Source: Phoronis australis
Lineage: Eukaryota; Phoronida; Phoronidae
NCBI GenBank assembly: GCA_002633005.1
Contig: NMRA01000161.1
Location: 262,101-326,100, forward strand
Direction: 5' to 3'
DNA length: 64,000 bases
The notes under the pieces were generated by a model, which was not told where the DNA came from, made no database searches, and was given only the letters and a program-made list of their open reading frames with translations. The position numbers were made by a program, and so were the translations under genes. Of the stretch, positions 1 to 13,435 are shown piece by piece; positions within the stretch are counted from its first letter, which is position 1; each line of letters opens with the position of its first letter.

Positions 1-20
1 TCTATAGCCCCCACTTTTGC

Positions 21-38
21 AGTGCTGCGCCGCCCATG
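21..38. repeat. 18-bp copy of the GC-rich hairpin arm
   Basis: AGTGCTGCGCCGCCCATG is identical to 8763-8780. The partner arm is absent or lies outside the window to the left. Confidence 0.7.
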
Positions 39-3000
39 GATATCAGACACAGGCGACACAAAAGCCGCTGGCACATATATTACGTTTCTAGTATTATCCA
101 CACATCTTCGATCAGGGAAATTGACAAGTTTAAAGTCAACGTTACAAAAGCACGCTTCCTTCGAGTTAGTAATTACTGACCATTGAACCTTAAAGTAAAG
201 TGCGTAAATACGACTGCATTATAAGCGAGCTGCAATCAGGGGTTATTCTTCACTGCAATATACTAGATGAAAATCCTTACGGGCAGTTATATGTCATTAA
301 ATGACAAAAATATAGTGTTTTACATAACTTTTACAGCAACAAGGATTTATAATTTAAAAAAAAATGTATGCTCTTATTCCAAAACATGTCATTTACACAA
401 ACACCCATGAAAAGCACCGTACCTTGACACTCTAACGGGTCGAGATTGGGCAACTCAATCGCTTTGCGCACCACAGAATTTTCCGGTTCAGATCAACTAA
501 GACACCATGCTGTTGTGGTTAGTTAAATCGTCTCAACTTGCTGCCGCTACTGTTCTCTGGATAATGAGACAATCGTAAACACATTAATGGTATTTTTGAA
601 TTTTCGTACTGAAAGTTGGTACATGTAAATAGCATGTTTGAACAGTTCGTGAAAACCATACGTGATTAGATTTTTGAGTTTTAAACATTAGACAAAGAAT
701 GAAACTTTTAAAACCTAAAACGTTTGTTAAATGTTGCAATAATGTGTTCCTGCTGCCTAGTGGCTGTGGTAATTTGCACAACGTACGTAACACAAACAGC
801 AGCATTAAAGAGGATCATAATATGGCAACGTTATTCAAACGTTTTAGTTGTAAAAGTCGCATTTCGAGTAAGATTTTTAAACTTCAGAAACCTAATCACG
901 TGTACTTTTCGCGAACTATTTAAACACGTTATTTAAAATTTTTAAAAATGAAAATTTAAAAATACTATGGTCGTCCCAATGTGTTTATGAGGGCTCTTGT
1001 CATATAGAGAACGATAACATCAGTATTCTGATGCACTGTAACAATAGCAGTAATCTTTGATCCATGCGGCGGATCTTGAGGCACGCAAACCGGTGGAGAA
1101 ACCAAATCTTGACCGGTGAGGTTGTCGTCGTAGCATTCCTTACATGTGACACATATACTAGTACGAATACCACTGTGATATCCTGTCTCGAATACTGAAA
1201 TTTCGTTTGGGAATGTCCCAACTCGACCTCCGCGACTCTTGTTACCAATGACATTCCCAGGTGAAATAAATTCTACATAGGATATCATAGTGGTATCTTT
1301 ATATATGTGAGTAATAACCTATACTCTTGTTATGTATCCGGCGATGAAAGAAATGTTATGTAAGCTCCACCAAAATTGATTTTGAAAAGTACGATTGATT
1401 CAAACGTCAGAAATGCGTGTCCTTGGTCAGCGTTATTATAATTAAGTTATTTCGGCCTCTGACTCCGTTATCATGGGATAAGCTTCCCTTTAACTTGTCG
1501 GCAGTTTTTCGAATCCATACCGAGTTTAGCTAAGTGATGAAAGATTTGGCAGCTTCACTCAAATTTGACGAGATATTATAATTATGTGCATGTATATTAA
1601 CAACGAGTATTCACACTGCACTGGCATGAATTTTGCTGAAACTTCCAAACATTCTGGCTTTTCAATGCTAAAAATATGCTTCTTGATGATCAGAGAGGGT
1701 TTTAAGATAAACATAAATCCACTTTAAAATGTGAAGGTTTATAAAATAAGGGCAGTCACCCTAAAACCACCTCAATTTACAAAAGAACTCATCTCTTGAA
1801 CCCACTGAACCAGCGCTAATGAGTCGAAAGAACAGTCACTCGTTGTTGTCCGCAGCTCATCTCATTCCCCTCCTTTCCACTCCCTGCTTATTCGAGATAC
1901 TCGAGGCATACATCTGCATGTAGGAAATGTCCGTGTGTTGCTGGAAGCGCCAGATAGGACTCTTGTGGTCACTTGGGACAATTCTATATTGTACCCTAGC
2001 CATGTGTAACGAACATAAATGCAGATAAGTTTCCCTCGACAGTTTTATTACACGATTACAACTGTAATCACTGAACTCCAGGGACAATGCAATTTGTAGA
2101 CAAATAGCGTCACTGCGGATTTTTGTATTTAGAGCGTATAAAAGCTGTTAACAGTTGTTACATGACTTTGTACCTACACGTTTTACCCGCTGTACGTTTT
2201 GTGTTGTGCGTACAAACAATCAAGCGTATGAGATGGTCGGGAAATGTTTTGCTGAGACCTCTAATTAGTCACCCCTTTCGCGGCAACTACATGGATACTG
2301 AGTTACTGCAGCATACCCAAGAACGAGCAATTGATGCGATCATGTTTTCATTCACACCTTGTTACATGTCCCGAGGAATGAAAAAGGATTGGAGTAATTG
2401 GAAGTTTCCGATCAGATTTCATCCGTTTATCAATTACCACATGAGTACATGTAAAAATTTGCAACCAACGTATTGATACAAACATTCAACTTACTGAATT
2501 CGTGTTCTTGCAGATGTTCAAAAAGTCTGCGTACGCCTGTCAGCACTTCTTCAACTGCGTCACTTCCGGTTTTATTTGAGGCAGAACTCATGTCCACGTG
2601 TGCTACATGTATTATTGGTACAAGTTGGCACCATTATGTTAATTGCACTGTCATTAGCCCACATCGGCTAGTGATTTTAGAGCTGTTTTCTCACATAATC
2701 TCACTAACTCTCCTTAACTTGTGATGTGGTGTTGGAAATTAGCATTAGCACGGAATCGAACCCTCTAGCTTTGTCAAAGCTCGAAACAAATACTGTAAAT
2801 GGCCATCACGCATCCCCGGACATCGATTTATAAACTGTGTTTTCGAGAAAGAAATTTGGTTGGGTAACCTGATGTTAACACCTTAAACAGAGTCCCGTGT
2901 GTGTTTTTGTGCAAATTAGTGTCGTCATTACCGAGTTTTCCGTCGATATATATATCAATGGTTGTTTGATATTATTGATCATATTAAGCCTCTATAGCTA

Positions 3001-4259
3001 AATATTTTGAGGGTCAGGTATTACGACAACTTGAAAACCGTTTCTTAGTCATAACTGGCCTGTGCTTTAGTTGCTGTACCTCCACCATGAGGTAAAGGTA
3101 CATGTAGGTTTACAACTTGTCTAAAACATTTTGTAGAAGACGCACTACTTGGTCTCAACGTATCGTATCTTGCGTGACTATCACAACTTAGTAGGGCAGT
3201 TTGCTCGTAGATTTAATATTTTGGGTGGATTAGCTACCAGAAAGCCGTGTGTTTTAAAACTGTTTTTTCAAGCAGTTTCAACAAGGAACTCATAAAAATG
3301 CCTCACTTTTGCAGCGGTGAGGAAGCAGATTCCAGTTACAGGTGTCGGAGAAATCTGTAATGACCATCGCCATTGTTGTAAAGGAAAAACCCATCGACTT
3401 GCCACATACAGCATATGGCGAGCTACGCATCGATAGATCTTTACTTTCAAAACCAAAATTTCCCTGTGATCATTTGATGTTCTGAACATCTTATCTTACA
3501 TGTATATTCGCAATCGGAGAATTCCAGAAACCAAGTAGTCCAAGTCATATAATAATTGTTTGTATCCCTTAATGTTGTCAAAAATAAAATATTTTCAAAA
3601 CCTCTCAAACAAAACTGACATCTTCATGATTCTGTTGTTTCATAGGCAGCAATGTCAGTTGTGTGTCTACATTATAGATACAAGAACTGGTTGACAATGG
3701 CGACACCAGAAATGTTTTGAAGTGGTGAAGTCCTGAAAGAGACTAATTACTACTGGAGCTCTACGCCACTAGGGCTTTATGTATTCAATGAAGAAGAAAT
3801 GCTCCAGGGAATTTGAATTTAAAGCAATGGTGGGACCTCGAAATACCTTGATTAGATCTCAAGTTTAGCAGTCGTACATGTACGTCGCTGTGGTGCCGAT
3901 AAATTGTGCAATATGGATGGGGGTAAGGAAGGATGTCATTCACAAGATTAAAATTGACTTTGTTCGACTAGTATCCTGTCTTTGCAATGCGAAAAGTATC
4001 GCACTGCCTTAAACTGGCATAAGTTGTGAACTGTTGTTGTACTGGTGCATTGAGTCAAAACCTTATGACAAAGAAAATCGAGGATGAGAGATGGAGGGCT
4101 GTTAGATCCAATGTGTTGATCTTGCTCTATTACATCAGACTCAGGTTTTGATCTCACGGTCAGTGATACACTGTATCTGCGAAAAGGATGAAGTAAAACA
4201 AAAAATTGTTTGGCGAGTTTCTCTAAAGTAACTGAATACTATGGGAATGACGTAAATGC
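39..4259. other. Intergenic or intronic, no gene recognised
   Basis: Apart from the SINE-like fragment near 2740 I see no exon I can defend. A 107-codon minus-strand frame at 965-1288 has no recognisable motif. Confidence 0.45.
2740..2815 (-). mobile_element. Possible tRNA-derived SINE fragment
   Basis: A consensus-like B box GGTTCGATTCC lies on the minus strand at about 2751-2762, but only a weak A box is upstream of it. Confidence 0.3.
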
Positions 4260-4265
4260 GTGCGT

Positions 4266-6123
4266 TGATACACCGTAAAATGTAACAATTTCATAAAATG
4301 TAACAACTGTTACATTTCATTTTACGTAGTTGTTACATTTCATGTCGAATGCACATGCTAGAAATGTACCATTATTACATTTTACGAAACCAAGGTCATA
4401 TCACAAAATAAATGACCAAAATCACGAACAAATGGTATCTGACACGGCCGGGGGAACTTGAGTATCTGTAGACGAGTAGTGCCGCCCAGAAAAAATTGGA
4501 TACCTACCCCTTTAGAGAGTGAGCTATGACAAAACGTGAGAGTAATTTTAAGTAAAAATGCACATTTTCGCATAGCTCTGTACAGAAAATTCAGAAAAAA
4601 CACCCTTTTAGTTAGAACATGTATTTTGTCAAAATGACACCATTTTGGAGAATATTTTGTGCTGCGAAAAAGAACCCATTTGGCGGCATCTATGTATAGC
4701 TCTTCTATAGGAATACGCATGTACCCTCTGGTCTGACACGGCATTAAATTTGGCCAACCATTATTACCACTATCACAGCCACTATCACTACCACTACCAC
4801 TACCACTACCACTACTACTACTACTATTAATTTATTGTTATTGTTATTATTATTGTTTGTTGTTGTTGTCGTCGTCGTCGTCGTCGTCGTGTTATTAGTA
4901 TTATAATTGAGTTTACTTAACGAGAACAAAGTGCAATATACACAATACATGTGTTTAGCTAAGTGCTAATATTTCATGGTCCTCAAAAATTTTAAATTCA
5001 TCTAATTTACATGTATGGCTCAACGTTTTTATCAGGCTTACCGTAAGGGACAGCGAGTGGTGTTTCAAAAGGATTTGTTATTTCCTTAGTTTGTGGTAAA
5101 TGTACTTTAGTTGGGCGGTGTGAAAAGTAAGAACTAGCCCAGTACATCAATTTGCTGGAGTTCGAACACTATGCGACACTGAATTCAGATAAAAGTGACC
5201 CTGAATGTAACAGGTCGCTTCGACACTGATGCGTCCGAAAGTAATGAACCTTGCTGTGGAAACCACCCACAAAGAAGCATTGACAATTCCGTTATCATTT
5301 TAACTAAATCTCGGACGCATACATGTATGTACTGCAAAAGCATCCCTGGGATTTCAAGCAAAGAACGTATGGTACTTTCATTAAAAAACACGAGACATGA
5401 AAATCACTGGTCAAGAATGATTTGGGGCCTAAGCTAAATGTAGTGTGGAAACCATCAATCATTTTTTTTCTCTAATATTGTCATATGTACAACAATGAAA
5501 CAAAAATGAAACTCGTCCCTAATTTGTCCTTAGTGACATATCTTACACAGTCTCTCCTCCAAGGATAAAGCGTCACGTTTTTACTGTGAGAGGAAGAATT
5601 CCGTAGCAAAACTGAGCAAGAAATGATCGTAAAGATCGTTCAACTGGACGCTTAATGCGCAGTTCTGTTTCAAAATCATTTTAAAAGTGTTTAGTGTTCT
5701 CAATTTGGGCGCTTTTTGGATCTGGTCTAAGCAAGTGTCAGCCTGTTTCCTCTGCAGAATATTGCACACTATTCACAAAAACACAATATTCAAAATCGTG
5801 TTCTGAGCTTGCAGATCTGTACAAAGAATGCATTTTAATGCTGAAGACCAGTTTTTGTTGAAACCTATATTCTCAATGAAAAATCATCTTAGTAACTCTG
5901 ATATTCTCTACTGTAATTAATCTTTTCCAGAGTTTGATCGTTGCCACAATCATGATAGGCCATGTCGCCATGGACGACTACATTTGGCGCAAATCTATGG
6001 ATTCAGAGAAAACAACGTCGATACCTACAGTATTTTGTTTTGCATCACTAGTAAAATGTAACAATGCCGTAAAATGTAACAGTTGTTTCATTTTGCGAAA
6101 TTGTTGCGTTTTACGGCGTATCA
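4266..6123. mobile_element. 1.86-kb non-autonomous DNA transposon with long TIRs and a 6-bp TSD
   Basis: Left end TGATACACCGTAAAATGTAA and right end (inverted) TGATACGCCGTAAAACGCAA match, and similarity runs about 55 bp, including ACAATTTC and AACAACTGTTACATTT. GTGCGT flanks the element on both sides (4260-4265 and 6124-6129), a clear target-site duplication. Within each arm TGTAACA and TGTTACA form sub-terminal inverted repeats. The interior has only short open frames and a compound microsatellite, so the element needs a transposase from elsewhere. Confidence 0.88.
4764..4894. repeat. Compound trinucleotide microsatellite
   Basis: Runs of CAC-TAC, then CTA, then TTG-TTA and finally GTC repeats in succession, inside the 1.86-kb transposon. 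The long poly-residue frames across it are artefacts. Confidence 0.95.
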
Positions 6124-6129
6124 GTGCGT

Positions 6130-8747
6130 TCATATTTTCATCGGCTTTTGTGCACTTTGCGTGTTCTAATTGAAAAAATAGTGTGCTGTCTAATGTCCTA
6201 CAGAAACAGTAGATTACATTGAACACGATTTTCTCACAATGCCCGACCTTCAAGACAAAATTAACCTAGTATAGACACTTATTTTTCAACATGAAATGGT
6301 GAAATTTTGAAAAATAATGAAAATTTGGAACCGACTGCACTAATTTCCACGGGACATTTCTAGCTTTGATAACATCGATTTCTCATTTTTCCACCGAGTT
6401 TCCGTGACAAAAACACAACTTAGAAGCGCCGGGCGGGCACATTTTCCGACTCAGTATCACTGTGTTTTAAGCGCATTCGCATCGTAAATACACAGACCGT
6501 GCCTTCACCGAATTGGCTTGCAAACCATAAGACTCGGCGATATGTAAGGAAATTACAAAAGCACATCGGATTTTATTCTTTCGTAGCACTGGTCAAAGTT
6601 AATAAGTTCAAGAAGACTATCCCATCCACCAATAACAATAACTTCAAGAAGTCTATCCTATCCAACAATAATCTCCAAAATGCATTTTTGGTCGTAAAAA
6701 CGATAATTTCCTTTCAAAATACAATAACTGTTTTACAATTTATAATTTACCTACAATACGAAGCTTTCCCGATCTTGATTTTTTGACGAACGAGACGGCA
6801 CTAACTCAAGTGACAGGCAGTGTCAACATGCCCGTTTTCAAATTTACAATTTTAAAGCAGGCCAAACCCCAATAACTCTGAATGGTTTTCTTGGATGGCT
6901 GGTAGTTTACATGTTCTTGTAGGTAACATAAATCGAATTGTATCACAAAAAGGACTAATATGANNNNNNNNNNNNNNNNNNNNNNNNNNNNNNNNNNNNN
7001 NNNNNNNNNNNNNNNNNNNNNNNNNNNNNNNNNNNNNNNNNNNNNNNNNNNNNNNNNNNNNNNNNNNNNNNNNNNNNNNNNNNNNNNNNNNNNNNNNNNN
7101 NNNNNNNNNNNNNNNNNNNNNNNNNNNNNNNNNNNNNNNNNNNNNNNNNNNNNNNNNNNNNNNNNNNNNNNNNNNNNNNNNNNNNNNNNNNNNNNNNNNN
7201 NNNNNNNNNNNNNNNNNNNNNNNNNNNNNNNNNNNNNNNNNNNNNNNNNNNNNNNNNNNNNNNNNNNNNNNNNNNNNNNNNNNNNNNNNNNNNNNNNNNN
7301 NNNNNNNNNNNNNNNNNNNNNNNNNNNNNNNNNNNNNNNNNNNNNNNNNNNNNNNNNNNNNNNNNNNNNNNNNNNNNNNNNNNNNNNNNNNNNNNNNNNN
7401 NNNNNNNNNNNNNNNNNNNNNNNNNNNNNNNNNNNNNNNNNNNNNNNNNNNNNNNNNNNNNNNNNNNNNNNNNNNNNNNNNNNNNNNNNNNNNNNNNNNN
7501 NNNNNNNNNNNNNNNNNNNNNNNNNNNNNNNNNNNNNNNNNNNNNNNNNNNNNNNNNNNNNNNNNNNNNNNNNNNNNNNNNNNNNNNNNNNNNNNTGCAA
7601 GGCCCACCTTCAGTGTCGCCTGCAACAGGCAAGCGACAGAATTTTGAATTAAAGGTTCACGAAAAGTCTGCACACATTGAAGATCCATATTGTTTTGGTT
7701 TCAAGTCTACAATGGAGGCATTCTGAAGGTTGTACCCTAATCAACTTTTCATTCTCAGCCCTGTTCTCAATAAAATTCCGAAACGAACATTTGGAGGTGA
7801 GAGGGGAGAGACTTGTACCAGCAGTTGAGTTCCACAAAAACAAATGTCGCTGCCGATGTGCTCATGAGCAGTACCCTTGGTAAATGAACAAATTGAAAAG
7901 TCTGCTGTAGATGTATGATAACAATGATAGACAACGCATTCAATGATGCCTGTGGGTTATTGTATGTATCTCGATTTGTAATATTCAAGCCAATTTAAAC
8001 TTGGGCATCATCCCCATTTAAATCGGCTTGCATATCGAGAACCGAGTAGCTAGTAAATCACGGTGGTCACAACGTACACGTTCGTTGTGTAACATAAATT
8101 TACACGACGCCGGTATTGCTTATAACCACGATTAAAACGTTCACTACACGGCAACAAGTAAGCCACTGAGCAGATGTGGCCACTTTAATATTGGAAAACG
8201 CTGTGTTCAATAAGGATTAACGACAACTTACCATCAAACACAGTTTTATTTTCTTAAATAATAACACTAATGATTCAAATCCTTATTTCAATGTCATAAT
8301 TGCAAGCTATTCACTATTTGCGAGTCTGGTGAATGTAAATAAACCAAATGACACTGAGGAAAAGAAACCGTTTATCATCTATAACCCATAAGTAAGTTGT
8401 TTAGCTTAAACAAAATATCTACGCGATATCATGATGCTGCCGATTCATTGAAAATGAATCATTGGACTTTCATGTATATCCCCATTTGCCCATGAATAAC
8501 GCAGCTGATTCAGCGTTGCTGGACGCCATGCCGAACCACTCGGTAAGAATACATTAGTTGAAATGCACGGGACGTGGAAAAAGAACTCCGTCATCGGGGG
8601 ATTCCGTCAACGAGGATAAATTTGAGAAAAACAGGCCCGATCAACTGGCGTTTCTATTGAAAAACGAAGTACCAGATGAAGGATTGCTTCTTATGATTTA
8701 GGCGGAAATCACGTGCCAAATTTTACACTCAAAAATAAAGACTACAT
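6130..8747. other. Unique AT-rich sequence around the assembly gap
   Basis: No gene or repeat recognised outside the N run. Confidence 0.45.
6964..7595. other. Assembly gap of 632 N
   Basis: Run of N. Any open frame crossing it is meaningless. Confidence 1.
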
Positions 8748-8780
8748 CATGGGCGGCGCACCAGTGCTGCGCCGCCCATG
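8748..8780. repeat. Hairpin with 13-bp GC-rich arms
   Basis: CATGGGCGGCGCA and its exact reverse complement are separated by 7 nt. The 18 bases of the right arm side (8763-8780) recur exactly at 21-38, suggesting a repeat-family end. Confidence 0.85.
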
Positions 8781-8857
8781 TACCTTGCAATCCAATTTTT
8801 ATTAAATAGTATGCTTGAACACTTTTTGCACCAAAGTGACATCGATGAGCGGGAAAT

Positions 8858-9226
8858 TAATAATCTAATATAATGACAGCGCTATACATGTAGGCTTTCC
8901 CCGTTGTAACGGTATTAAACTAAAGAATACTGTAACAACAGGATTTCCTCTGATTGGAAAGATGGCTTGGCAGATGGAAATTTCCGTAAACAGCTGATCA
9001 AAATGTTAGGTCAAGGGCTTATACCAGGAGATTTTCCGAATGTAAGCCAGTGTATCGAAATTGACCAGCCCCATTTAAACATCTGTCGTGACATTTCTCA
9101 AAGTGAAATGGGCCAACGACGGCCAAATAAAAGTAAAGTTTTCAAGACATGGTTTATGTTATAAGTTTATCTCCACAGTAAGCCCAACTAGCAGTACCAC
9201 GAGTATCCATCTCTCAATGGCCGATG
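8858..9226. repeat. Direct duplicate at a single-N join, copy 1
   Basis: About 369 bp almost identical to 9228-9600, ending exactly at the N at 9227. The two 60-70-codon open frames in these copies are the same non-coding sequence seen twice. Confidence 0.93.
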
Positions 9227-9227
9227 N

Positions 9228-9600
9228 TAATAATCTAATAATTATAATGACAGCGCTATACATGTAGGCTTTCCCCGTTGTAACGGTATTAAACTAAAGA
9301 ATACTGTAACAACATGATTTCCTCTGATTGCAAAGATGGCTTGGCAGATGGAAATTTCCGTAAACAGCTGATCAAAATGTTAGGTCAAGGGCTTATACCA
9401 GGAGATTTTCCGAATGTAAGCCAGTGTATCGAAATTGACCAGCCCCATTTAAACATCTGTCGTGACATTTCTCAAAGTGAAATGGGCCAACGACGGCCAA
9501 ATAAAAGTAAAGTTTTCAAGACATGGTTTATGTTATAAGTTTATCTCCACAGTAAGCCCAACTAGCAGTACCACGAGTATCCATCTCTCAATGGCCGATG
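9228..9600. repeat. Direct duplicate at a single-N join, copy 2
   Basis: Second copy, with a few base changes and a small insertion near its start relative to 8858-9226. The sequence continues uniquely after 9600. Confidence 0.93.
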
Positions 9601-12544
9601 TACAGTTACAACCACGTGCATTATCGACAGATGCCCGGGCATGTATCTGGGGGTACTAGAACGGTAAAATATACCAATTCCGAATATACACCCAGGAACT
9701 TGTAATGTCAAATTCGTGCATTTTCAAGCCTATTTTATTTATGGTACAATTTGCACATATCGAGGTTAAATTGGCGTAACAAGCATCGTACACACACACA
9801 CACATGTATATTTGATAATTATTTGTAGTCAGTCATTTCACATAATGACTGAGGATACTAAAACACGATGCGATTTAAATAATTGACTAAAACGCAATAA
9901 TACACACCTCTGAACTTGTTCTGTGCTGTGAATGTTAAATTCTCGACTTCTCCTGAGAAACGTTCTCAGCAATCAATACTCTGTTCTGAGCACTATTTAC
10001 CTTAAAATCTTTCGCAGGTCTCCCAGTGTGTGTATGTGTATATGTGTACACAATATTGGCACCTGAGTGATTATAGCGCACGCGAACCTCGTCTCATTTC
10101 TGCTTGTCTCCGATGACCATCAACAACTGCGCGCGTTTCGTACGTAATTAGCTACTGTTTTCGACAAGTCAGGGCAAATTTCCATCGCCTCCGTTGTACA
10201 ATAAGTTGTACGCGAAGAAACGATCCGATCGATCAACAAGACGGTGCCATCTTGGGCACACATATACTTGCTGCTCGAAGATAAGATCTTGTTCAAGTTG
10301 CGTTGTCATACATGTATATCCTGAGGTGCCGACACAAAGTAAAACTGGATGACTCTGAAGTTAAATCAGGTTGAATATTCTTCATCCATCATACACCAAA
10401 CTCCACTTCAATCAATCAAATTTGATGCTGATCACAATTCGTTTACCTGCAATCAACGCGTAATAACACAAACTAAAACCTACGGAAGAACAATTAATGT
10501 TTTCTGTGGTTTATCTCAACGAATATACAGGCGCTTAGATTCCGCAACCTTTCAATTATAGCTGGTGACCCCGCATCGTGAAAAAATAGTCGGAGAAGAA
10601 AGTGAGAGCTATCGATTATTCAAAGTAATACACACCGCATTGCAACTACGTGAAAAACATGATAGAGGAAATCCGCGCAGACCCGACATATGTGTACAAC
10701 ACGCTCGATAACAATGAGATAATTAACGGTATGTGCAATTGAGTGGTGACTTCCAACTCAACGATGAAACTTCACTCTTTGAATAGCAATAGGCAATACG
10801 CGTTATGTTAACATACTCACTCAAAATCTTTGCTAGATAACGAGAAAGTTGAGATTTAATAAATCTGTTAAGTTTTGTTTTAAGATATAGAAAAAATGTC
10901 GCTGAATTCTCAGCTGGAAGGCTATAGAGTTTAAAAACGGTAGCACACTCATCGGGTCTCGAATTGTTTTCCGAATGGGCCAACGACTCAAATCATTGGC
11001 AGTGCTACGATTTATTTTCTAATCTTTAGGGTTATCAAGTCTAGTTCATTCTTAAAGCGACTTTAAAAGCTTCTTTCCAAGATAGCAACAGTATTTGATT
11101 GATGGAATTGCTCTCAAATTGTTCCTTATTACAAGTTACATGTAAGATTATTTCAGACCTTAAAACACGTCATAATTCGTTATGGCTCGATACAAGGTTC
11201 TTCAAGTAGCTTTATCACAGGGTGCCATTTTATTCTCTGGGCGTGGTCTCGAGGACTAACAAAATGCAAATTCTCTGCAAGCCAGAAAATTACTTCTTAT
11301 CTGAGAAAGGAACAAGCCAAATTTAGATGTATGTGGTCTTAATCACAAGTTCACTTTTACGATGGAAAGCGTGTTTAAAGACGCTTTAAGTGTTTTCTGG
11401 AGTCGCTATTTGCTTTTTGTTCTTGTTGATAGCGGAAATTCAGAGTTCTGTCACGGTAGGTGATATAACGAAAATGATGTTGTGAGCTTGAGTGGCTTAT
11501 TATTTTTTTTCGTGCAATTGAGCGCAATACCAAAGACGGGCAGTTCAAGGAAATTTCTAAATTGCGTCTTCTGATTTGGCAGAGTTATGTCGTTACCTAC
11601 ACCGTTTCTTTTTGAAAACTACTTTAAGCAGGTAGGAAGAATTCAGCTTTGGCAAATTCGCCTTCCGTTTCGAACGAACCTCAAATACACATGTACTCGC
11701 GGTTTACCAGTACGTCAAGATTCAGGGTGTCAAGACCTTCTGCATGCGTTCATGATAGCATGCGTCACTATGAGTGTTTATATTGTTCAAGCTGGAAAAT
11801 CATATACTAAGTGACGTTCAGCCTATTTGTTGTAATGGGTATTACAGAATGTGCGGCATTTCTTCCATCAGTCCTGGAAAATTTATATGGAACGCTGTAT
11901 TCAAACGAGACACGCGCTGCGCAAATTTTTAGGAGATTTCACGAGGGCGTGACGCGTTCGAAGTTTAGGTACACAATCGGTGGCAATGGACCAAAAATAA
12001 CATTCCCAGTGTTGAACCGAATTACACAAATTTCAACTCAGGCACCACTTCAAAAATGTTTGTATCTTCTTCATCAAACAAACGGCGTTATCTTAACGTG
12101 AATTTGTTTTCATTTGCTTTCGTTCTCAAAAAATGAAAATTTGACATCGACGCAGCGTTTAGGCGTGGCGTCGAAAAACATAATAGTTTATTGACAGTTG
12201 CCCCTTAAACTGACTGGACAAAATAAATGTAGCACTTAAAATTGCAAGGGTTATTGGGTATTCAAAACACGTTTGACTATTTTGGGAAGTTTCGTGCAGT
12301 GCTTAGTCAAGATTGATTGAGACTCAGCGAGAAAATCAACCGGTTAATAATCTAAGTTCCAGTGCACATTTTTCGTCCCATGGACGTTCTATACAAAACA
12401 AATGTGTGTCACTCGTTTGCTCCTTCTTAGCACATACCGTCAAAAGAACAGCTATCTTACTTTTACTACTACTTTGATTAGCACAACACCTGAGTGGTGT
12501 TCTAACTTTTTTCGCACTGCCCAGCTAACACCGCTGATAAGATC
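9601..12544. other. No gene recognised
   Basis: Contains a short CA microsatellite at about 9789-9803 and a GT-rich run near 10028-10052. The open frame at 11811-12101 (+) has no motif I recognise. Confidence 0.45.
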
Positions 12545-12806
12545 AGCGCCTCGATTTCAGTTACTTCAACCGCGGGTACCAGCAAATTGACTGGAAGCTA
12601 ACATCTGAAATCGATAACCAGAAATGAAATCGCAATTATATAGCGGTTTCGGTTGTTTTTTGGCTCAAGGCAATGGAAAAAAAATTCGAAAATTCTCATT
12701 TTTCAACACTAATAATAACGATTTCAGTTTCTTCAACCGCGGGTACTTGCAAATTGACTAGAGACTAACATCTGAAATCCATGACTTCTAATAAAATCAC
12801 AATAAC
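12545..12806. repeat. Two direct repeats of about 85 bp, 168 bp apart
   Basis: GATTTCAGTTNCTTCAACC, CGCGGGTAC and CTAACATCTGAAATC occur in both copies in the same order. Copy 1 starts near 12551 and copy 2 near 12719. The function is unknown. Confidence 0.85.
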
Positions 12807-12914
12807 ATGCCGGCTGTTTATATAAATACAAATATCGTAAACCGATGAGGAAAAGTATTGAGTACTAGTAACAACATTTCTTAGTGCGGTCTCCTGTGGC
12901 CACCGTCTGAAAAC

Positions 12915-12992
12915 AATTGTGACCGAATCGGGACTTGAACCCAGGACAATTAGGTCAGGTGATGAGACCGCACGTGGCGTGCTGACCAGAAT
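12915..12992 (-). mobile_element. tRNA-derived SINE head
   Basis: The minus strand carries an A-box-like TGGTCAGCACG and a B box GGTTCAAGTCC about 45 nt apart. It is a different tRNA-like head from the one at 13361. A 155-codon minus-strand open frame (12765-13232) runs through it and is not a gene. Confidence 0.5.
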
Positions 12993-13360
12993 TAAAGATG
13001 TTTGCGATACAAATTTCAACGCCGATTTAAGATATACGTATCTACAGTATATACAGTAAAAGTTCAAGGGCGAGATACCCATGCGCGAGACCCTGAGCCT
13101 CCCTCCCCCTCTTTTTGGCGAAGTGGCAGAAAGGTCCGCCTCTGAGAAACAGAAACACCGAAAAGGAACAAAACGTGACAAAAGTGCACTAAACATGCAG
13201 AAGCAACCAAAATTCGCGAATGCACAAACCATAGCCCTGAACGTACATCGTGAATCTTAGTAAAAGGTCCACATGCTAAAAAATTCGAACCCTACATCTT
13301 TAAGCTGTGTGGGCGAATGGTTACCCATTACTAAGACTGATTGTATGTCTATTCAACAGG

Positions 13361-13435
13361 GGGTTCCGATGACTCAGTAGACTAGAGCTTCTGCACGGTG
13401 AACAGAAGGTCCCGGTTCGAGTTCCGGCTGGGCCT
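13361..13435 (+). mobile_element. tRNA-derived SINE head
   Basis: Contains an A box TGACTCAGTAGACTAGAG and a B box GGTTCGAGTTCC at tRNA-like spacing. The ends do not form a convincing acceptor stem, and the sequence is joined to non-tRNA sequence, which fits a SINE better than a tRNA gene. Confidence 0.6.

Noticed and set aside
965-1288. 107-codon minus-strand frame with several cysteines
   Set aside because: No domain pattern or splice context was convincing; the length is near what chance allows.
4744-4950. Poly-threonine, poly-asparagine and poly-valine frame
   Set aside because: It is a translated trinucleotide microsatellite.
6806-7688. Long open frames of 225-278 codons on both strands
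   Set aside because: They consist almost wholly of N translated as X across the assembly gap.
12765-13232. 155-codon minus-strand open frame
   Set aside because: It runs through a tRNA-derived SINE head and part of a direct repeat, and shows no protein motif.
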